Shown: positions 34,287 to 44,076, counted from the stretch's first letter. The stretch: DNA of 64,000 nucleotides from Ruegeria meonggei (GCF_900172215.1 NZ_FWFP01000006.1:1-64000); one strand, 5' to 3'. The notes: a model not told the origin generated them from the letters alone. Numbers and translations are program-made.

Positions 34287-35097
34287 CGCCCAGCGATCCT
34301 TCGAGCTGGGCCATTTCCTGCCCCCCGGCCATCAGGTCCTGCAGTTCTTCAGGTGTGATTTCACCACGTGTGGCCGTGCCCAAGGTCTTGCCCCGGTTCA
34401 GAACGGTAAAGCGGTCGCCCACAGCAAGTGCATGGCGCACGTTGTGGCTGATAAAAACCACGCCGATGCCCTGATTGCGCACACGGTCAATCGTGGCCAG
34501 AACGTTCGATGTCTGGCGTACACCCAGGGCCGAGGTCGGTTCGTCCAAGATCAGGATTTTCGCGCCGAAATAGACGGCCCGCGCGATGGCCACAGTCTGC
34601 CGTTCACCACCCGACAACGTTCCAACAGCCTGATCCGGGCCACGCAGGTTGATGCCCATCTTGCGCATCTCTTCCATGCAGACATCGTTGGCCTGTTCCA
34701 CATCGAACCGTTTAAACAGGCTTTTCCCTTTGGTGGGTTCACGGCCCATGAAAAAGTTGCGCGTGACGCTCATCAGCGGGATCATCGCAAGGTCCTGAAA
34801 CACGGTCGCAATGCCCGCCTCCATCGCATCCCGAGGGGTGTCGAAATGCAGCGGCTTCCCTTCGAAATAGATCTCACCCTTGGTAGGTTTATGCACACCG
34901 GACATGGTTTTGATGAAGGTCGATTTGCCAGCGCCGTTATCGCCCAGAAGGCAATGGCATTCACCCGGTTTCACGTCAAAGCTGACACCGGCCAAAGCGA
35001 TGATGTTGCCAAAGTGTTTTTCGATATCCTTCATCTGAACGATTGGCGCCAGGTCATTGGCAGTGTCGCCATGATGGAATTTGGTGTCATCAGACAT
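34276..35097 (-). CDS. Sugar/inositol ABC transporter ATP-binding protein
   Basis: Encodes 273 residues, a single ATPase domain (not the double RbsA type). Walker A is G-D-N-G-A-G-K-S-T, the signature [14 protein letters not shown] and Walker [13 protein letters not shown] are intact. It resembles FrcA/IatA-like ATPases. The start is one base after the permease stop. Together with the permease and binding protein it forms an importer; inositol is the probable cargo because of the flanking iol genes. Confidence 0.9.
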   Translation of the reverse strand: MSDDTKFHHGDTANDLAPIVQMKDIEKHFGNIIALAGVSFDVKPGECHCLLGDNGAGKSTFIKTMSGVHKPTKGEIYFEGKPLHFDTPRDAMEAGIATVFQDLAMIPLMSVTRNFFMGREPTKGKSLFKRFDVEQANDVCMEEMRKMGINLRGPDQAVGTLSGGERQTVAIARAVYFGAKILILDEPTSALGVRQTSNVLATIDRVRNQGIGVVFISHNVRHALAVGDRFTVLNRGKTLGTATRGEITPEELQDLMAGGQEMAQLEGSLGGTV

Positions 35098-35098
35098 A

Positions 35099-36205
35099 TC
35101 AGCGCTCCCCGGTTACGCGTTTGCGGATTGCGTTGTTGAACAAAACAGCGATCAGAAGCATGCCGCCCAGGAAGACCTGAAACCAATCCTGATCGAAGTC
35201 GGTGTAAGTCAGGCCGATCACCACCATTCCGAAGATGATCGAGCCGAAGAACGCACCGATGGCCGAGCCATATCCACCCGTCAGCAAACAGCCGCCGATC
35301 ACAGCGGCGATGATTGCCTCAAACTCTTTCTGGAAGCCCCGGCGCGCGTCGGTTGAACCCGCATCCATCACCGTGATGATCGCCACCAGAGCGGCGCAGC
35401 AGGCCGTCAGCATGAACAGCGAGACCTTGACGCGGTTGACCGGCACACCCGAATTCGACGCTGCAGTCTTGTCACCGCCCGAGGCAAAAATCCAGTTCCC
35501 TGCCGGTGTCCGCAGCAACACATATGTCGCGGCCAGTGCCATGACGATGAACCACAGGATCTCAACCGGGATGCCCGGCACTTTGGGCGCACCGTTCTTG
35601 AATGTGTCGATGATACCGACCTCGGCCATCCACGCGAAGAGACCTCCGAACGCCTCGCCGGAAAAGAACGGGGCAAGCCAGTCATTTTCAACCACATCAC
35701 GCACCCCGCGCAGTTGGGTCGAGCCCCCGGTCGCCATTTTTAAACCAACCAGCGACAGCCCGCGCAGAATAAACAGAAACGCCAGCGTCACGATGAAAGA
35801 CGGCAGACCCGACCGGATCACGATATTGCCGTTTATCCCACCAACCATGGCCGCAAAAACAAATGTCATCGGGATCGCGACGATCAGCGGCAATTGCCAC
35901 GTCACCACGCAGACGCCGAAGAACAGGCCGGAAAACGCCACCATCGAACCAATCGACAGATCAAACTCTCCGCCGATCATCAACAGCGCGGCCCCAATGG
36001 CCAGAATGCCCAGCTGTGCTGCAGGTGTCATAAAGTTCATGACCCCGGCAAGGGTGAACATTGAGCTGTCCGCAGTGATCGCAAAGAAAATGAAAACCAG
36101 AACGACACCGGCCATGGCACCAAGTTCGGGGCGTTTCATTAGTTTGGTCAGAAACGGTTCGCTCTTGACCCTTTCGTCCGCTGTAACGGGCGCTGACTCA
36201 CTCAT
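35099..36205 (-). CDS. Sugar/inositol ABC transporter permease (RbsC family)
   Basis: Encodes 368 residues with about nine to ten hydrophobic segments, as in RbsC/FrcC. Signature [13 protein letters not shown] is at the second-third helix region, and [11 protein letters not shown] near the C-terminus is the family's cytoplasmic coupling segment. It lies 65 bases after the binding-protein gene, with a strong hairpin between (36226-36250). Confidence 0.92.
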   Translation of the reverse strand: MSESAPVTADERVKSEPFLTKLMKRPELGAMAGVVLVFIFFAITADSSMFTLAGVMNFMTPAAQLGILAIGAALLMIGGEFDLSIGSMVAFSGLFFGVCVVTWQLPLIVAIPMTFVFAAMVGGINGNIVIRSGLPSFIVTLAFLFILRGLSLVGLKMATGGSTQLRGVRDVVENDWLAPFFSGEAFGGLFAWMAEVGIIDTFKNGAPKVPGIPVEILWFIVMALAATYVLLRTPAGNWIFASGGDKTAASNSGVPVNRVKVSLFMLTACCAALVAIITVMDAGSTDARRGFQKEFEAIIAAVIGGCLLTGGYGSAIGAFFGSIIFGMVVIGLTYTDFDQDWFQVFLGGMLLIAVLFNNAIRKRVTGER

Positions 36206-36225
36206 GTTTCCCTCCCTGTTCGGTA

Positions 36226-36250
36226 GAAACGGCGCAAGTCGCGCCGTTTC
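36226..36250. terminator. Strong intercistronic hairpin between importer genes
   Basis: A 10-bp perfect stem (GAAACGGCGC/GCGCCGTTTC) with loop AAGTC. The T-run follows it on the plus strand (GTTTTTCTTTT), while the genes run on the minus strand. For the operon it is therefore a GC hairpin after an A-rich stretch, more like a stabiliser or partial terminator setting binding-protein excess. Confidence 0.65.
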
Positions 36251-36270
36251 GTTTTTCTTTTGCCGTTAGA

Positions 36271-37191
36271 TTAACGGATGCCCTGCGAGGACAGGTCGAT
36301 CACCTGAGTGGCCTTGTCCTGGGTAACCAGGTTCGGGCCCGAAGGCACATCGCCGCCTGGCATCAGGCCGTATTTGGCGTGCAGGCCCATGAAGTTCACC
36401 GCCAGGTAACCCTGCAAGTACTGCTGTTGGTCGATGGCAAAGGCTGCATCGCCATCCGCGATCGACTGCAGGAAGTTGGCCGACAGGTCGAAGGACGCAA
36501 CATTCACGTCGCGACCAGACGCCTTGGCGGCGGCAACAGTCGGCTCACCGGCCGAGCTGGCACCCAACGCCATCACCGTGTCCACGGACTCATCCGACGA
36601 CAGCGCGGCTGAGACCTTGGATTCGATCTCGGTCGGGTCGTTCGACGTTGGCAAAACGGTCACTTTACCGCCAAAGCCTTCGGCAAACCCTTCGCAGCGC
36701 AGGTCAAGCGAGACGTTGCCCACTTCGTGGTTCACGCAGATCGCGTTGGTCCCGCCCATGGATGCCAGCCGCTCACCAGCAGCCTTGCCGGCATCGTATT
36801 CGTCCTGACCGACATGCAGCAGGGCACCCAGTTCTTTCGCGACCTCAGCACCCGAGTTGATCGAGATCACCGGGATACCGGCTGCGACAGCGCGTTCAAT
36901 TGACGGGCCAAGCGCATCCGCATCGGGGATCGAAACGATCAGCCCGTCCGGTTCCTGGTTCACAGCGGCATCGATCAACTGAGACATGGCGACCATGTCA
37001 AAGGTCTCGGGTGCGCGATATTCCACGTTTACGCCGACATCCTTGCCCGCTTGCTCAACGCCGTTTTTGACCACGTTCCAGAACGCGTCATTGGCCTGAC
37101 CATGCGACACGACCACAATTTCCTGAGCAAAAGCGGGCGTGGCCAGTGCCAGTGCGCCAGCCGCCAGTGCGCCTTTAACAAAGTTCTTCAT
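36271..37191 (-). CDS. Periplasmic sugar/inositol-binding protein (ribose-type, PBP1-like)
   Basis: Encodes 306 residues. A signal peptide (about 1-22, A-T-P-A-F-A-Q) precedes a type I periplasmic-binding fold with A-V-N-Q-E-P-D-G-L-I-V-S-I-P-D and G-I-P-V-I-S-I-N-S-G. It is the first gene of the importer set binding protein/permease/ATPase. The frame is open to 37317, but the signal peptide fixes the start at 37191. A LacI-type operator (37319-37334) lies about 130 bases upstream, inside the end of iolG. Inositol is the inferred ligand. Confidence 0.92.
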   Translation of the reverse strand: MKNFVKGALAAGALALATPAFAQEIVVVSHGQANDAFWNVVKNGVEQAGKDVGVNVEYRAPETFDMVAMSQLIDAAVNQEPDGLIVSIPDADALGPSIERAVAAGIPVISINSGAEVAKELGALLHVGQDEYDAGKAAGERLASMGGTNAICVNHEVGNVSLDLRCEGFAEGFGGKVTVLPTSNDPTEIESKVSAALSSDESVDTVMALGASSAGEPTVAAAKASGRDVNVASFDLSANFLQSIADGDAAFAIDQQQYLQGYLAVNFMGLHAKYGLMPGGDVPSGPNLVTQDKATQVIDLSSQGIR

Positions 37192-37313
37192 TTGGTTTCC
37201 TCCCATTGGAATAGTTCGTCTTATTGTTGAGGGTTCACCCCCTGTATTCGGATGAACCGAATCTCCTCCGCTCCGGAGACTAACGGAGCTGCCCCCAGTT
37301 TCCGGATATCCAA

Positions 37314-38327
37314 TCATTTTGCAACCGGTTTCAAAACTTCGTCCATCCCAACCGGCCGTCCGGACTGTGCGGACCGCGTTGCTGCCTCGGCCATGGCCAG
37401 AGCGGCCACACCGTCATCCAACGTCACCGGCATCGCCGCACCGGACAGTGCCGCCTGTACAAACGCATCCCATTCGGCGCGGTAGGCGGGCAGGTATCTT
37501 TCCAGGAAAAAGTAGGTTGGCTTTGCCCCGGTCACGCCATCCGCCGTCGATTTCACTACTGCGTTTTCCAGGATGTTTTTGGCCTGCAACAAGCCACCCG
37601 ACCCCAGCAGTTCGATCCGCTGATCATAACCATAGGTCGCCCGTCTCGAATTCTTGATTACCGCAATCCGTCCATCCGCATAAGTCATTGTAACAACAGC
37701 TGTGTCGACGTCGCCAGCCGCTCCTATCGCGGGATCGACAAGCGACGAACCAACGGCCGAAATCTGCTGTGGCAGCTGCCCCATAAGATAGTTGGCCATG
37801 TCAAAATCATGGATCATCATGTCCCGAAACAAACCACCGGACACCTTGATATAGCTGACCGGTGGTGGCGCGGGATCAAAGGATGTTAATGCCAGCATTT
37901 CCGGCGCGCCGATCTCACCGTTATCGACGGCGGATTTGAGGGATGAAAAGCTGGGATCAAAGCGGCGATTGAAACCCACCATGACCGGCTGCCCGCTTGC
38001 CTCGGCCACAGATTTGCATGCAAGTGCCCGTTCCAGGCTAAGATCAACCGGCTTTTCGCACAGAACCGCCTTACCTGCTTGAGTGGCTGTCTCGATCAGA
38101 TCCGAATGGGTGTCGGTCGGGGTGGCAATCAGAATCGCGTCAATCGACGGATCAGCGATGATTTCACCGGAACTGCGCACCGCGGCGCCATACTCGGAGG
38201 CAAGGCTTTCGGCTGCATCGGCAACCGCATCAGACACAGCGCAAAGCTGGCTTTTGGGATGTGCGGCTATGGCCTGTGCATGCACGCGGCCAATACGCCC
38301 AGCGCCAAGCAATCCTACTCTTAGCAT
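37314..38327 (-). CDS. iolG: Inositol 2-dehydrogenase IolG (Gfo/Idh/MocA family)
   Basis: Encodes 337 residues. The Rossmann loop V-G-L-L-G-A-G-R-I-G is at the N-terminus, E-K-P-V-D-L follows, and the catalytic segment D-M-M-I-H-D-F-D-M-A fits inositol dehydrogenases. IolG oxidises myo-inositol to scyllo-inosose, the first step before IolE. It leads block B and has operator TTGCAACCGGTTGCAA 44 bases upstream. The end of the gene carries a one-mismatch operator-like element. The start at 38327 follows a GGAGG-like site (CGGGAGGACCGC reading). Confidence 0.9.
   Translation of the reverse strand: MLRVGLLGAGRIGRVHAQAIAAHPKSQLCAVSDAVADAAESLASEYGAAVRSSGEIIADPSIDAILIATPTDTHSDLIETATQAGKAVLCEKPVDLSLERALACKSVAEASGQPVMVGFNRRFDPSFSSLKSAVDNGEIGAPEMLALTSFDPAPPPVSYIKVSGGLFRDMMIHDFDMANYLMGQLPQQISAVGSSLVDPAIGAAGDVDTAVVTMTYADGRIAVIKNSRRATYGYDQRIELLGSGGLLQAKNILENAVVKSTADGVTGAKPTYFFLERYLPAYRAEWDAFVQAALSGAAMPVTLDDGVAALAMAEAATRSAQSGRPVGMDEVLKPVAK
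37319..37334. promoter_or_regulatory. LacI-type operator at the end of iolG, before the importer genes
   Basis: TTGCAACCGGTTTCAA differs by one base from the perfect palindrome at 18277 and 38371. It overlaps the last codons of iolG and lies about 130 bases upstream of the binding-protein gene, so an internal regulated promoter for the importer is plausible. Confidence 0.7.
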
Positions 38328-38370
38328 GCGGTCCTCCCGATTCCCTAAATTGGGGACACAATGATTCTCT

Positions 38371-38386
38371 TTGCAACCGGTTGCAA
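38371..38386. promoter_or_regulatory. LacI-type operator upstream of iolG
   Basis: The perfect palindrome TTGCAACCGGTTGCAA lies 44 bases upstream of iolG, at the head of block B. It is identical to the element at 18277-18292. Confidence 0.88.
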
Positions 38387-38500
38387 GATATTTTTCACGG
38401 ATAGGCGCATGGCGCTGCACAAGCCCTCAACCAAGCGTCACAAAACCAATTGAGAAAGCGGTGATTGGCTATTCTATCAGCTCAACCAAGGCAGACATGT

Positions 38501-38880
38501 ATGAGGTGGGTTTTGGCACGCACGACGTTTTTTAGCCTGGCCGCTTCGGCCCATGCGGAATACAAAACTGCCCTGTCAGCGTGCTTTATGTCGTCACGAT
38601 GGACAAGGCAGAGTTGCAAGCGAAACAGCATACGCTGTCGGGGGTGAGTTCAAAGGCTATCTGGCTCACCGACCGACCCAAGCAAGAATCTGGTTTGGCC
38701 AATTCCAGCATTTTCATCGCCAACTGGCCGATGGGCGACAACAGCTTTGAGGTTGATCCACCAAATGCCGTGCTAAAGGATGAAACCGCCGATGGTGAAG
38801 AAGTCGAAATCGCGATGGCGCAATTGGAGCCCGGCTGGGATGACAAAACCCCGGTCATGCCAGTAAAAACCTTATGCAAT
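38501..38880 (+). pseudogene. Frameshifted gene for a small secreted protein
   Basis: From ATG 38501 the frame encodes a signal-peptide-like N-terminus (M-R-W-V-L-A-R-T-T-F-F-S-L-A-A-S-A-H-A) followed by E-Y-K-T-A-L. Near 38570-38580 the plausible protein moves to another frame: V-L-Y-V-V-T-M-D-K-A-E-L, I-W-L-T-D-R-P, D-P-P-N-A-V-L and a hydrophilic end. Neither frame alone gives signal plus mature domain. Downstream, the second frame runs on into the tRNA-Arg gene, so the natural C-terminus is also unclear. A sequencing error is the alternative explanation. Confidence 0.55.
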
Positions 38881-38914
38881 CCAATGCACGTGCAATCCCG
38901 GCATAGCTGCAAAC

Positions 38915-38991
38915 TGGCGATCCCTGAAGGACTCGAACCCTCAACCTGCTGATTAGAAGTCAGCTGCTCTATCCAGTTGAGCTAAGGGACC
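38915..38991 (-). tRNA. tRNA-Arg (anticodon UCU)
   Basis: On the minus strand the acceptor stem GGTCCCT pairs with AGGGATC, the D-arm is TAGCTCAACTGGATAGAGC, the anticodon stem is GCTGA/TCAGC with loop CTTCTAA (anticodon TCT), and the T-arm contains GGTTCGAGTCC. Discriminator G and an encoded CCA finish 77 bases. Confidence 0.97.
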
Positions 38992-39012
38992 GCTGCGCCC
39001 TTCTTGCTGCTT

Positions 39013-39489
39013 TTACGGGCGGGGTTCAAGAGCCAAGCGCATGAAGGCGCTGTTGGGATCGTCGTCATAGCCGAAGATCGGTCCACAATAGGAATACCCC
39101 AGCGCCTCATAGAGTTTGCGCGCGGCTTCATATTCGGAAAGATGGGCGGCACCTGTCTCGAGCACAAGGGCCGAAACCCCTTCAGCCCGCGCCAGATCAG
39201 CCAGATAGGTCATGATGACCTGCGCCAGGCCACGGCCACGGGCAGCGGCCACGACATGCACGGACTTCACCTCGGCGGTACCATCCGGCAGTGTCTTGAG
39301 CGCGCCGCACCCCATTGCCTTGCCGGCCTCGTACAATGCCCAAAAGCGAATGCCCGGCTCTCGCAGCGCGTCAACATCCAAAGTGTGGTTCGAGGTCTGC
39401 GGCGTTGCACCCCAGCTATGAGCCAGATGCGCCTGAATGATCGGGCGCAGATCCTCTGCTCCGGGGTCAGCTGCGCGGATGTCGATCAT
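39013..39489 (-). CDS. GNAT-family N-acetyltransferase
   Basis: Encodes 158 residues. The acetyl-CoA loop is A-A-R-G-R-G-L-A-Q at about 85-93, and E-A-R-K-L-Y-E-A-L-G-Y follows as motif B. E-T-G-A is typical of PhnO-like members of this family. The substrate is not readable. It lies 14 bases downstream of the NDUFS4-like gene, same strand, so the two may be cotranscribed. Confidence 0.9.
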   Translation of the reverse strand: MIDIRAADPGAEDLRPIIQAHLAHSWGATPQTSNHTLDVDALREPGIRFWALYEAGKAMGCGALKTLPDGTAEVKSVHVVAAARGRGLAQVIMTYLADLARAEGVSALVLETGAAHLSEYEAARKLYEALGYSYCGPIFGYDDDPNSAFMRLALEPRP

Positions 39490-39503
39490 TCAGAGGGTCT
39501 CGG

Positions 39504-39815
39504 TCAATGGGTCCATGGTACCCGGCGTCCCGTGGCGAAGTTTTCGCCATATCCACCCGCACGCACATTGGCCTTACGCTTGTGTGGCTCGCTGACCATC
39601 GCGTCGATGCCATTGTCCTTGGCGTAATCCAGCGCCTCTTCTTTGGTGTCGAACTTCAGCCGCACTTGCGTCTGCGTGTCGTTTGAAGAGGTCCAGCCCA
39701 TCAACGGATCAACCTCACGCGTCGACGCGGGGGCGTATTCCAGAACCCACTTGCGGGTCTTGGCCATACCCGAGGTCATCGCATTCCTAGAAGGCTGGTA
39801 AATCCGTGCGCGCAT
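39504..39815 (-). CDS. NADH dehydrogenase accessory subunit, NDUFS4-like (ETC complex I domain)
   Basis: Encodes 103 residues of the ETC_C1/NDUFS4 family: R-A-R-I-Y-Q-P at the start, [21 protein letters not shown] at the centre, [11 protein letters not shown] and a basic C-terminus with R-R-V-P-W-T-H. In alphaproteobacteria this is a supernumerary complex I subunit shared with mitochondria, near the N-module. It stands away from the nuo operon, which is usual. Confidence 0.92.
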   Translation of the reverse strand: MRARIYQPSRNAMTSGMAKTRKWVLEYAPASTREVDPLMGWTSSNDTQTQVRLKFDTKEEALDYAKDNGIDAMVSEPHKRKANVRAGGYGENFATGRRVPWTH

Positions 39816-39967
39816 GTCGCCTCTCCGTACTCACTTGGCTGGGGATGTTTATGCGCCAGGCGCGCCGCGCCGACAAGCCTGCAATTGTCGCATTGCCTGG
39901 GATTTGAATTGCCTCTTGAACAAGAACAAAAACAGATCAAAATCAGCCACGAAAGGAATCTCCCCCA

Positions 39968-42154
39968 ATGGCTTATGCTCATTCCGACAAGACCCAGCTG
40001 TCCGCCGAGGATGTCCGTGCCCGCCTGAAGCTGGAAGGCGGCAAACAATTTGTCATGCATACGGAATTCTCGCCGGCCGGGGATCAACCGACCGCGATCA
40101 AGGAATTGACCGGCGGCGTGCAGGACGGCGAGCGGGATCAGGTTCTGCTGGGGGCGACTGGCACAGGTAAGACGTTCACCATGGCCAAAGTGATCGAGGA
40201 AACCCAGCGCCCGGCGATCATCCTGGCCCCCAATAAGACGTTGGCAGCCCAGCTATATGGTGAGTTCAAAGGATTCTTCCCCGAAAATTCGGTCGAGTAT
40301 TTCGTGTCCTATTACGATTACTACCAGCCCGAGGCCTACGTGGCGCGGTCTGACACCTACATAGAAAAAGAGAGCCAGATCAACGAACAGATCGATCGGA
40401 TGCGCCACTCGGCCACGCGGTCGTTGCTGGAGCGCGATGACGTGATCATCGTGGCCTCGGTGTCCTGTATCTATGGTATCGGTTCGGTCGAAACCTACGG
40501 TGCGATGACACAGGACCTGAAGGTGGGGAACGAATATGACCAGCGGCAGGTGATGGCCGACCTGGTGGCCCAGCAATACCGCCGCAACGATCAGGCGTTT
40601 CAGCGCGGATCCTTCCGTGTGCGCGGCGATTCCCTGGAAATCTGGCCTGCCCACCTTGAAGACCGGGCCTGGAAGTTCTCGTTCTTCGGCGAAGAACTGG
40701 AAACCATCACTGAATTTGACCCGCTGACCGGCGAACGTGCCGCGAATATGGAGCAGGTGCGGGTCTATGCGAATTCCCACTACGTGACGCCGAAACCCAC
40801 CATGCAACAGGCTATCATCGGCATCAAAAAAGAGCTGCGGATGCGCCTCGACCAGTTGGTCGGTGAGGGCAAGCTGCTGGAGGCCCAACGGCTGGAACAG
40901 CGCTGCAACTTCGACCTGGAAATGCTCGAAGCCACCGGCGTGTGCAACGGGATCGAGAACTACTCGCGCTATCTGACCGGTCGCGCGCCGGGTGAGCCGC
41001 CCCCGACCCTGTTCGAGTTCATCCCCGACAACGCAATCGTATTCGCCGATGAATCCCACGTCAGCGTGCCGCAGATCGGTGGCATGTATCGGGGTGACTA
41101 TCGGCGCAAATTCACCCTAGCCGAGCACGGCTTCCGCTTGCCGTCCTGCATGGACAACCGCCCCCTCAAGTTCGAGGAATGGGATGCAATGCGCCCACAA
41201 TCCGTCTTTGTTTCGGCCACCCCCGCCAAGTGGGAGATCGAACAGACCGGCGGCGTATTCACAGAACAGGTGATCCGCCCCACCGGGCTCTTGGATCCCG
41301 AGGTCGAAATCCGCCCCGTCGGCATGCAGGTCGACGATCTGCTGGACGAGGTGCGCAAGGTCGCCGCCGATGGATACCGCACGCTGGTCACCACGCTGAC
41401 CAAACGTATGGCCGAGGATCTGACCGAATACATGCACGAACAGGGCATCAAAGTCCGCTATATGCATTCCGACATCGACACGCTGGAACGCATCGAAATT
41501 CTGCGCGACCTGCGGTTGGGGGCCTTCGACGTGCTGATCGGCATCAACCTGCTGCGCGAGGGGCTCGACATCCCGGAATGCGGGCTGGTGGCCATTCTGG
41601 ACGCCGACAAAGAAGGCTTCCTGCGGTCCGAGACCTCTCTGGTTCAAACCATCGGCCGCGCCGCGCGGAACGCTGACGGGCGGGTGATCATGTATGCCGA
41701 CAAGATCACTGGTTCCATGGAGCGCGCCCTGAACGAGACCAACCGCCGCCGCGCCAAGCAGATGGCCTATAACGAGGAACACGGCATCACACCCGCAACG
41801 GTGAAGAAAAATGTCGAGGACGTTCTGGCCGGTCTCTATAAAGGCGACGTCGACATGAACCGCGTCACCGCTACCATTGACAAACCGATGCACGGCGCGA
41901 ACCTCGAGGCCCATCTGGACGGGCTGCGCGACAAGATGCGCAAAGCCGCCGAGAACCTTGAATTCGAAGAGGCCGCCAATGTCCGGGATGAGATCAAACG
42001 TCTGGAAGCGGTCGATCTGGCCATCGCCGACGACCCCATGGCGCGGCAATGGGCGGTCGAGAAAGCCTCGGAAGACGCGGTGAAATCGCGCGGAAGGTCA
42101 ACGGCTGGCAGACCGGGGCAGCGGGGTGGAAATGTGAAACGGCGGAAGCGATGA
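39968..42154 (+). CDS. uvrB: Excinuclease ABC subunit UvrB
   Basis: Encodes 728 residues. Walker A is L-G-A-T-G-T-G-K-T at about 59-67; the damage-verifying beta-hairpin region [10 protein letters not shown] follows. Helicase motif VI appears as [11 protein letters not shown]-terminal UVR domain ([11 protein letters not shown]) for UvrC contact is present, then a basic tail. UvrB is the central nucleotide excision repair subunit. Its stop overlaps the start of a small secreted-protein gene by four bases (ATGA). Confidence 0.97.
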   Translation: MAYAHSDKTQLSAEDVRARLKLEGGKQFVMHTEFSPAGDQPTAIKELTGGVQDGERDQVLLGATGTGKTFTMAKVIEETQRPAIILAPNKTLAAQLYGEFKGFFPENSVEYFVSYYDYYQPEAYVARSDTYIEKESQINEQIDRMRHSATRSLLERDDVIIVASVSCIYGIGSVETYGAMTQDLKVGNEYDQRQVMADLVAQQYRRNDQAFQRGSFRVRGDSLEIWPAHLEDRAWKFSFFGEELETITEFDPLTGERAANMEQVRVYANSHYVTPKPTMQQAIIGIKKELRMRLDQLVGEGKLLEAQRLEQRCNFDLEMLEATGVCNGIENYSRYLTGRAPGEPPPTLFEFIPDNAIVFADESHVSVPQIGGMYRGDYRRKFTLAEHGFRLPSCMDNRPLKFEEWDAMRPQSVFVSATPAKWEIEQTGGVFTEQVIRPTGLLDPEVEIRPVGMQVDDLLDEVRKVAADGYRTLVTTLTKRMAEDLTEYMHEQGIKVRYMHSDIDTLERIEILRDLRLGAFDVLIGINLLREGLDIPECGLVAILDADKEGFLRSETSLVQTIGRAARNADGRVIMYADKITGSMERALNETNRRRAKQMAYNEEHGITPATVKKNVEDVLAGLYKGDVDMNRVTATIDKPMHGANLEAHLDGLRDKMRKAAENLEFEEAANVRDEIKRLEAVDLAIADDPMARQWAVEKASEDAVKSRGRSTAGRPGQRGGNVKRRKR

Positions 42155-42687
42155 CTATGCTTAAGAATTTCATATTGTTTACTTTGATGAGCGTTTTAAT
42201 GACCTCGGCAAATGGAGCATCAAATTCCGAAACTGAAAACCGCTCGACCGAACTGGGACGTCCTTTGAAGGTACTTACCGACGGAATGTCTGGTGTGCTT
42301 TTAAGACAAATTTTGGATTTAGGTGGTCTTGGCGAAATTGATTTCACCCATAAATCGGACAAGCTGTCAGATTTTGATATGCTTGTTGTTTTTGTTGATG
42401 AATTCGAAGAGGCTACCGCGCTGGGGATAGTCGAACAACTTGGTTTGGGCGACAGGTTTGCGCCTGAACCGGGTTCAAATCCATTTATGATCACTGTTTC
42501 CATCCAATTCGCTGAAATCGAAAATCGTTTCCCGATAATTGCAATTGATCGAAGGCAATTTTACGCAAGAGATATCTCGTGCCATGCGCCATTTTTGAGG
42601 GACATTATTCTTCATTTTGACCCCGATACAATTGTCAAAAACGAAACCAGTTATCGTGCTGCATCTGATTGCGGTGGCAGCATTTAG
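42151..42687 (+). CDS. Secreted protein of unknown function, overlapping the uvrB stop
   Basis: Encodes 178 residues with a signal peptide ([17 protein letters not shown] ... N-G-A). The mature protein is acidic with a [10 protein letters not shown] segment. I do not recognise it, but the start ([11 protein letters not shown]) hints at an alpha/beta fold. The base composition is visibly AT-richer than uvrB, suggesting acquisition. The start overlaps uvrB by ATGA, giving translational coupling. Confidence 0.7.
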   Translation: MTMLKNFILFTLMSVLMTSANGASNSETENRSTELGRPLKVLTDGMSGVLLRQILDLGGLGEIDFTHKSDKLSDFDMLVVFVDEFEEATALGIVEQLGLGDRFAPEPGSNPFMITVSIQFAEIENRFPIIAIDRRQFYARDISCHAPFLRDIILHFDPDTIVKNETSYRAASDCGGSI

Positions 42688-43030
42688 CCTGCGTAGGACG
42701 GATGCTCGCACCCGCTTGTTTACAATTGGTCGATATCACAATGCGGAAGGCCTGATAGTTGAATGTCTCTTCTTTCATAAGTCTTTTTCAAAAAAGGCTG
42801 ACACCTATTTGCGAAAGTTTGAAGGCGTCCGCTTCGGTAGCGTCTTCGACAAGGGCACCAAGGGGAAGCTGTTCTTCCTGCTCTTTTCGCTGCTACTGAC
42901 ATTCTTCGAACCCGGCTATTGGGCTCATCCACGCGCCCCATATGTATTAGTTGGCTTTCTCCTGTTGCTTTTCGCACGAGAACTAATGAACCTGATCTCC
43001 ATTGCTGTCGCCCGGTTCCTTTTCCGCTAG
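42617..43030 (+). CDS. Possible small membrane protein of unknown function
   Basis: An open frame of up to 137 residues with two hydrophobic segments in the C-terminal half (L-F-F-L-L-F-S-L-L-L-T-F-F and Y-V-L-V-G-F-L-L-L-L-F). The start is unclear: the first candidate, TTG at 42617, overlaps the preceding gene by about 70 bases, and later starts are possible. The AT-rich base composition matches the preceding gene. No family recognised. Confidence 0.45.
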   Translation: MTPIQLSKTKPVIVLHLIAVAAFSLRRTDARTRLFTIGRYHNAEGLIVECLFFHKSFSKKADTYLRKFEGVRFGSVFDKGTKGKLFFLLFSLLLTFFEPGYWAHPRAPYVLVGFLLLLFARELMNLISIAVARFLFR

Positions 43031-43467
43031 CAATAAGCAAGAGCAGGAAAGGATGTCCCACACTCCACCCTTGCAGCCCAGCGCCCTCTCCTCCACGTCT
43101 GAAGTCACAAAATGTGATTCCAAACGGTTGCCATGACAAACCCGAACACCCTGCCCAGTACGCATGAGGTCCAAAGCGCCATTCACCGGGTGCGTTGTAT
43201 CCGCAGGGTGCTGGCCGAAGGTCTGGCGCGAATCTCAGGAAGATCCGTCAGCGTCTTCCATCAAACCCCATCACGCAACACCAACCTTTTTGACGACTAC
43301 TCGAACCCTGCAATGCGATAACGGGGTAGAAGGGTCGCAACCCAGTACCACTGAAATCGTCTGATCAATCAAAAAGCAACACGCGTTCAAAAAACTATCG
43401 CAAGAGTTGTAATCTGCAATTATGCAAGAAACTATCACCTTCGAAATATTTCTCGGAGTAGATTGAT
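43031..43467. other. Intergenic region without a supported gene
   Basis: About 440 bases. A 62-codon open frame (43133-43321, +) starts with ATG but has no ribosome-binding site and no recognisable family. No tRNA, terminator or repeat stands out. The last 70 bases are AT-rich and could hold the promoter of the next gene. Confidence 0.4.
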
Positions 43468-43986
43468 TTGCCTATACTAATACTCATCCTGACCGCAGTT
43501 GGCGGCGCAATTTGGTGGTGGGTTCGCAACAACCCAAGAGAAGCAATAAATACCGCTCAGGACGTGGCGACCACGCTGAAAAACGCCCCCAGAAAGCTCG
43601 CGTTTCGCAGCGTTGCCAATGCGCATCCGGTCGAAGGCATCGATGATGAGCGGATTGCGATATGCGCAATTGCACAGTCCTTTATCGAGCTTGATGACCT
43701 GCCCACCTCGGACCAACGTCAACAACTGCATGTCCTTTTGCGGTCAAAGCTGCGGTGTTCCGAAGAAGAAGCGCACGAGATGGAGGTCCTTGGACGATGG
43801 CTGATGACGCAATGCAACGGCTCTGGCGGTGCAGTTTCCAGGTTGGGTCGCCGGCTGCAGAAGATCGATGGCGGGGCCTCTTGGAATCGCCTTCAAGAGA
43901 TATTGATGCCGCTGGCGGGGGATGCATTGTCTCGTGCACAGATCGAAGCCATCGCAGATCTGAAAACCGCGCTCAGGGTGAAATGA
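43468..43986 (+). CDS. Membrane-anchored TerB-like protein
   Basis: Encodes 172 residues. One N-terminal transmembrane helix (I-L-I-L-I-L-T-A-V-G-G-A-I-W-W-W) is followed by an alpha-helical domain of TerB-like pattern: R-I-A-I-C-A-I-A-Q-S-F-I-E-L-D-D-L-P, and a D-A-L-S end. TerB domains occur in metal stress and envelope-associated proteins; the role here is unknown. The start is TTG at 43468, with no good ATG nearby that keeps the membrane helix. Confidence 0.65.
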   Translation: MPILILILTAVGGAIWWWVRNNPREAINTAQDVATTLKNAPRKLAFRSVANAHPVEGIDDERIAICAIAQSFIELDDLPTSDQRQQLHVLLRSKLRCSEEEAHEMEVLGRWLMTQCNGSGGAVSRLGRRLQKIDGGASWNRLQEILMPLAGDALSRAQIEAIADLKTALRVK

Positions 43987-44076
43987 AAGAAGGGGCAATG
44001 CCCCGTCTCAGGCTGCTGCTTCACGGAAATCTACTGCCCTTTCTCTTCTGACTCGAAGGACAGGGCAAGCTGCATC

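Noticed and set aside
38915..38991. tRNA-Arg as an integration site for a mobile island
   Set aside because: No integrase, no repeated tRNA 3' end and no mobility genes were seen on either side; tRNA-Val at 14765 was rejected for the same reason.
41117..42049. A 310-codon frame on the minus strand
   Set aside because: Antisense to uvrB, which is certain.
43133..43321. Possible 62-residue gene
   Set aside because: ATG start but no ribosome-binding site, no recognised family and an overlapping alternative frame of equal length; kept as non-coding.
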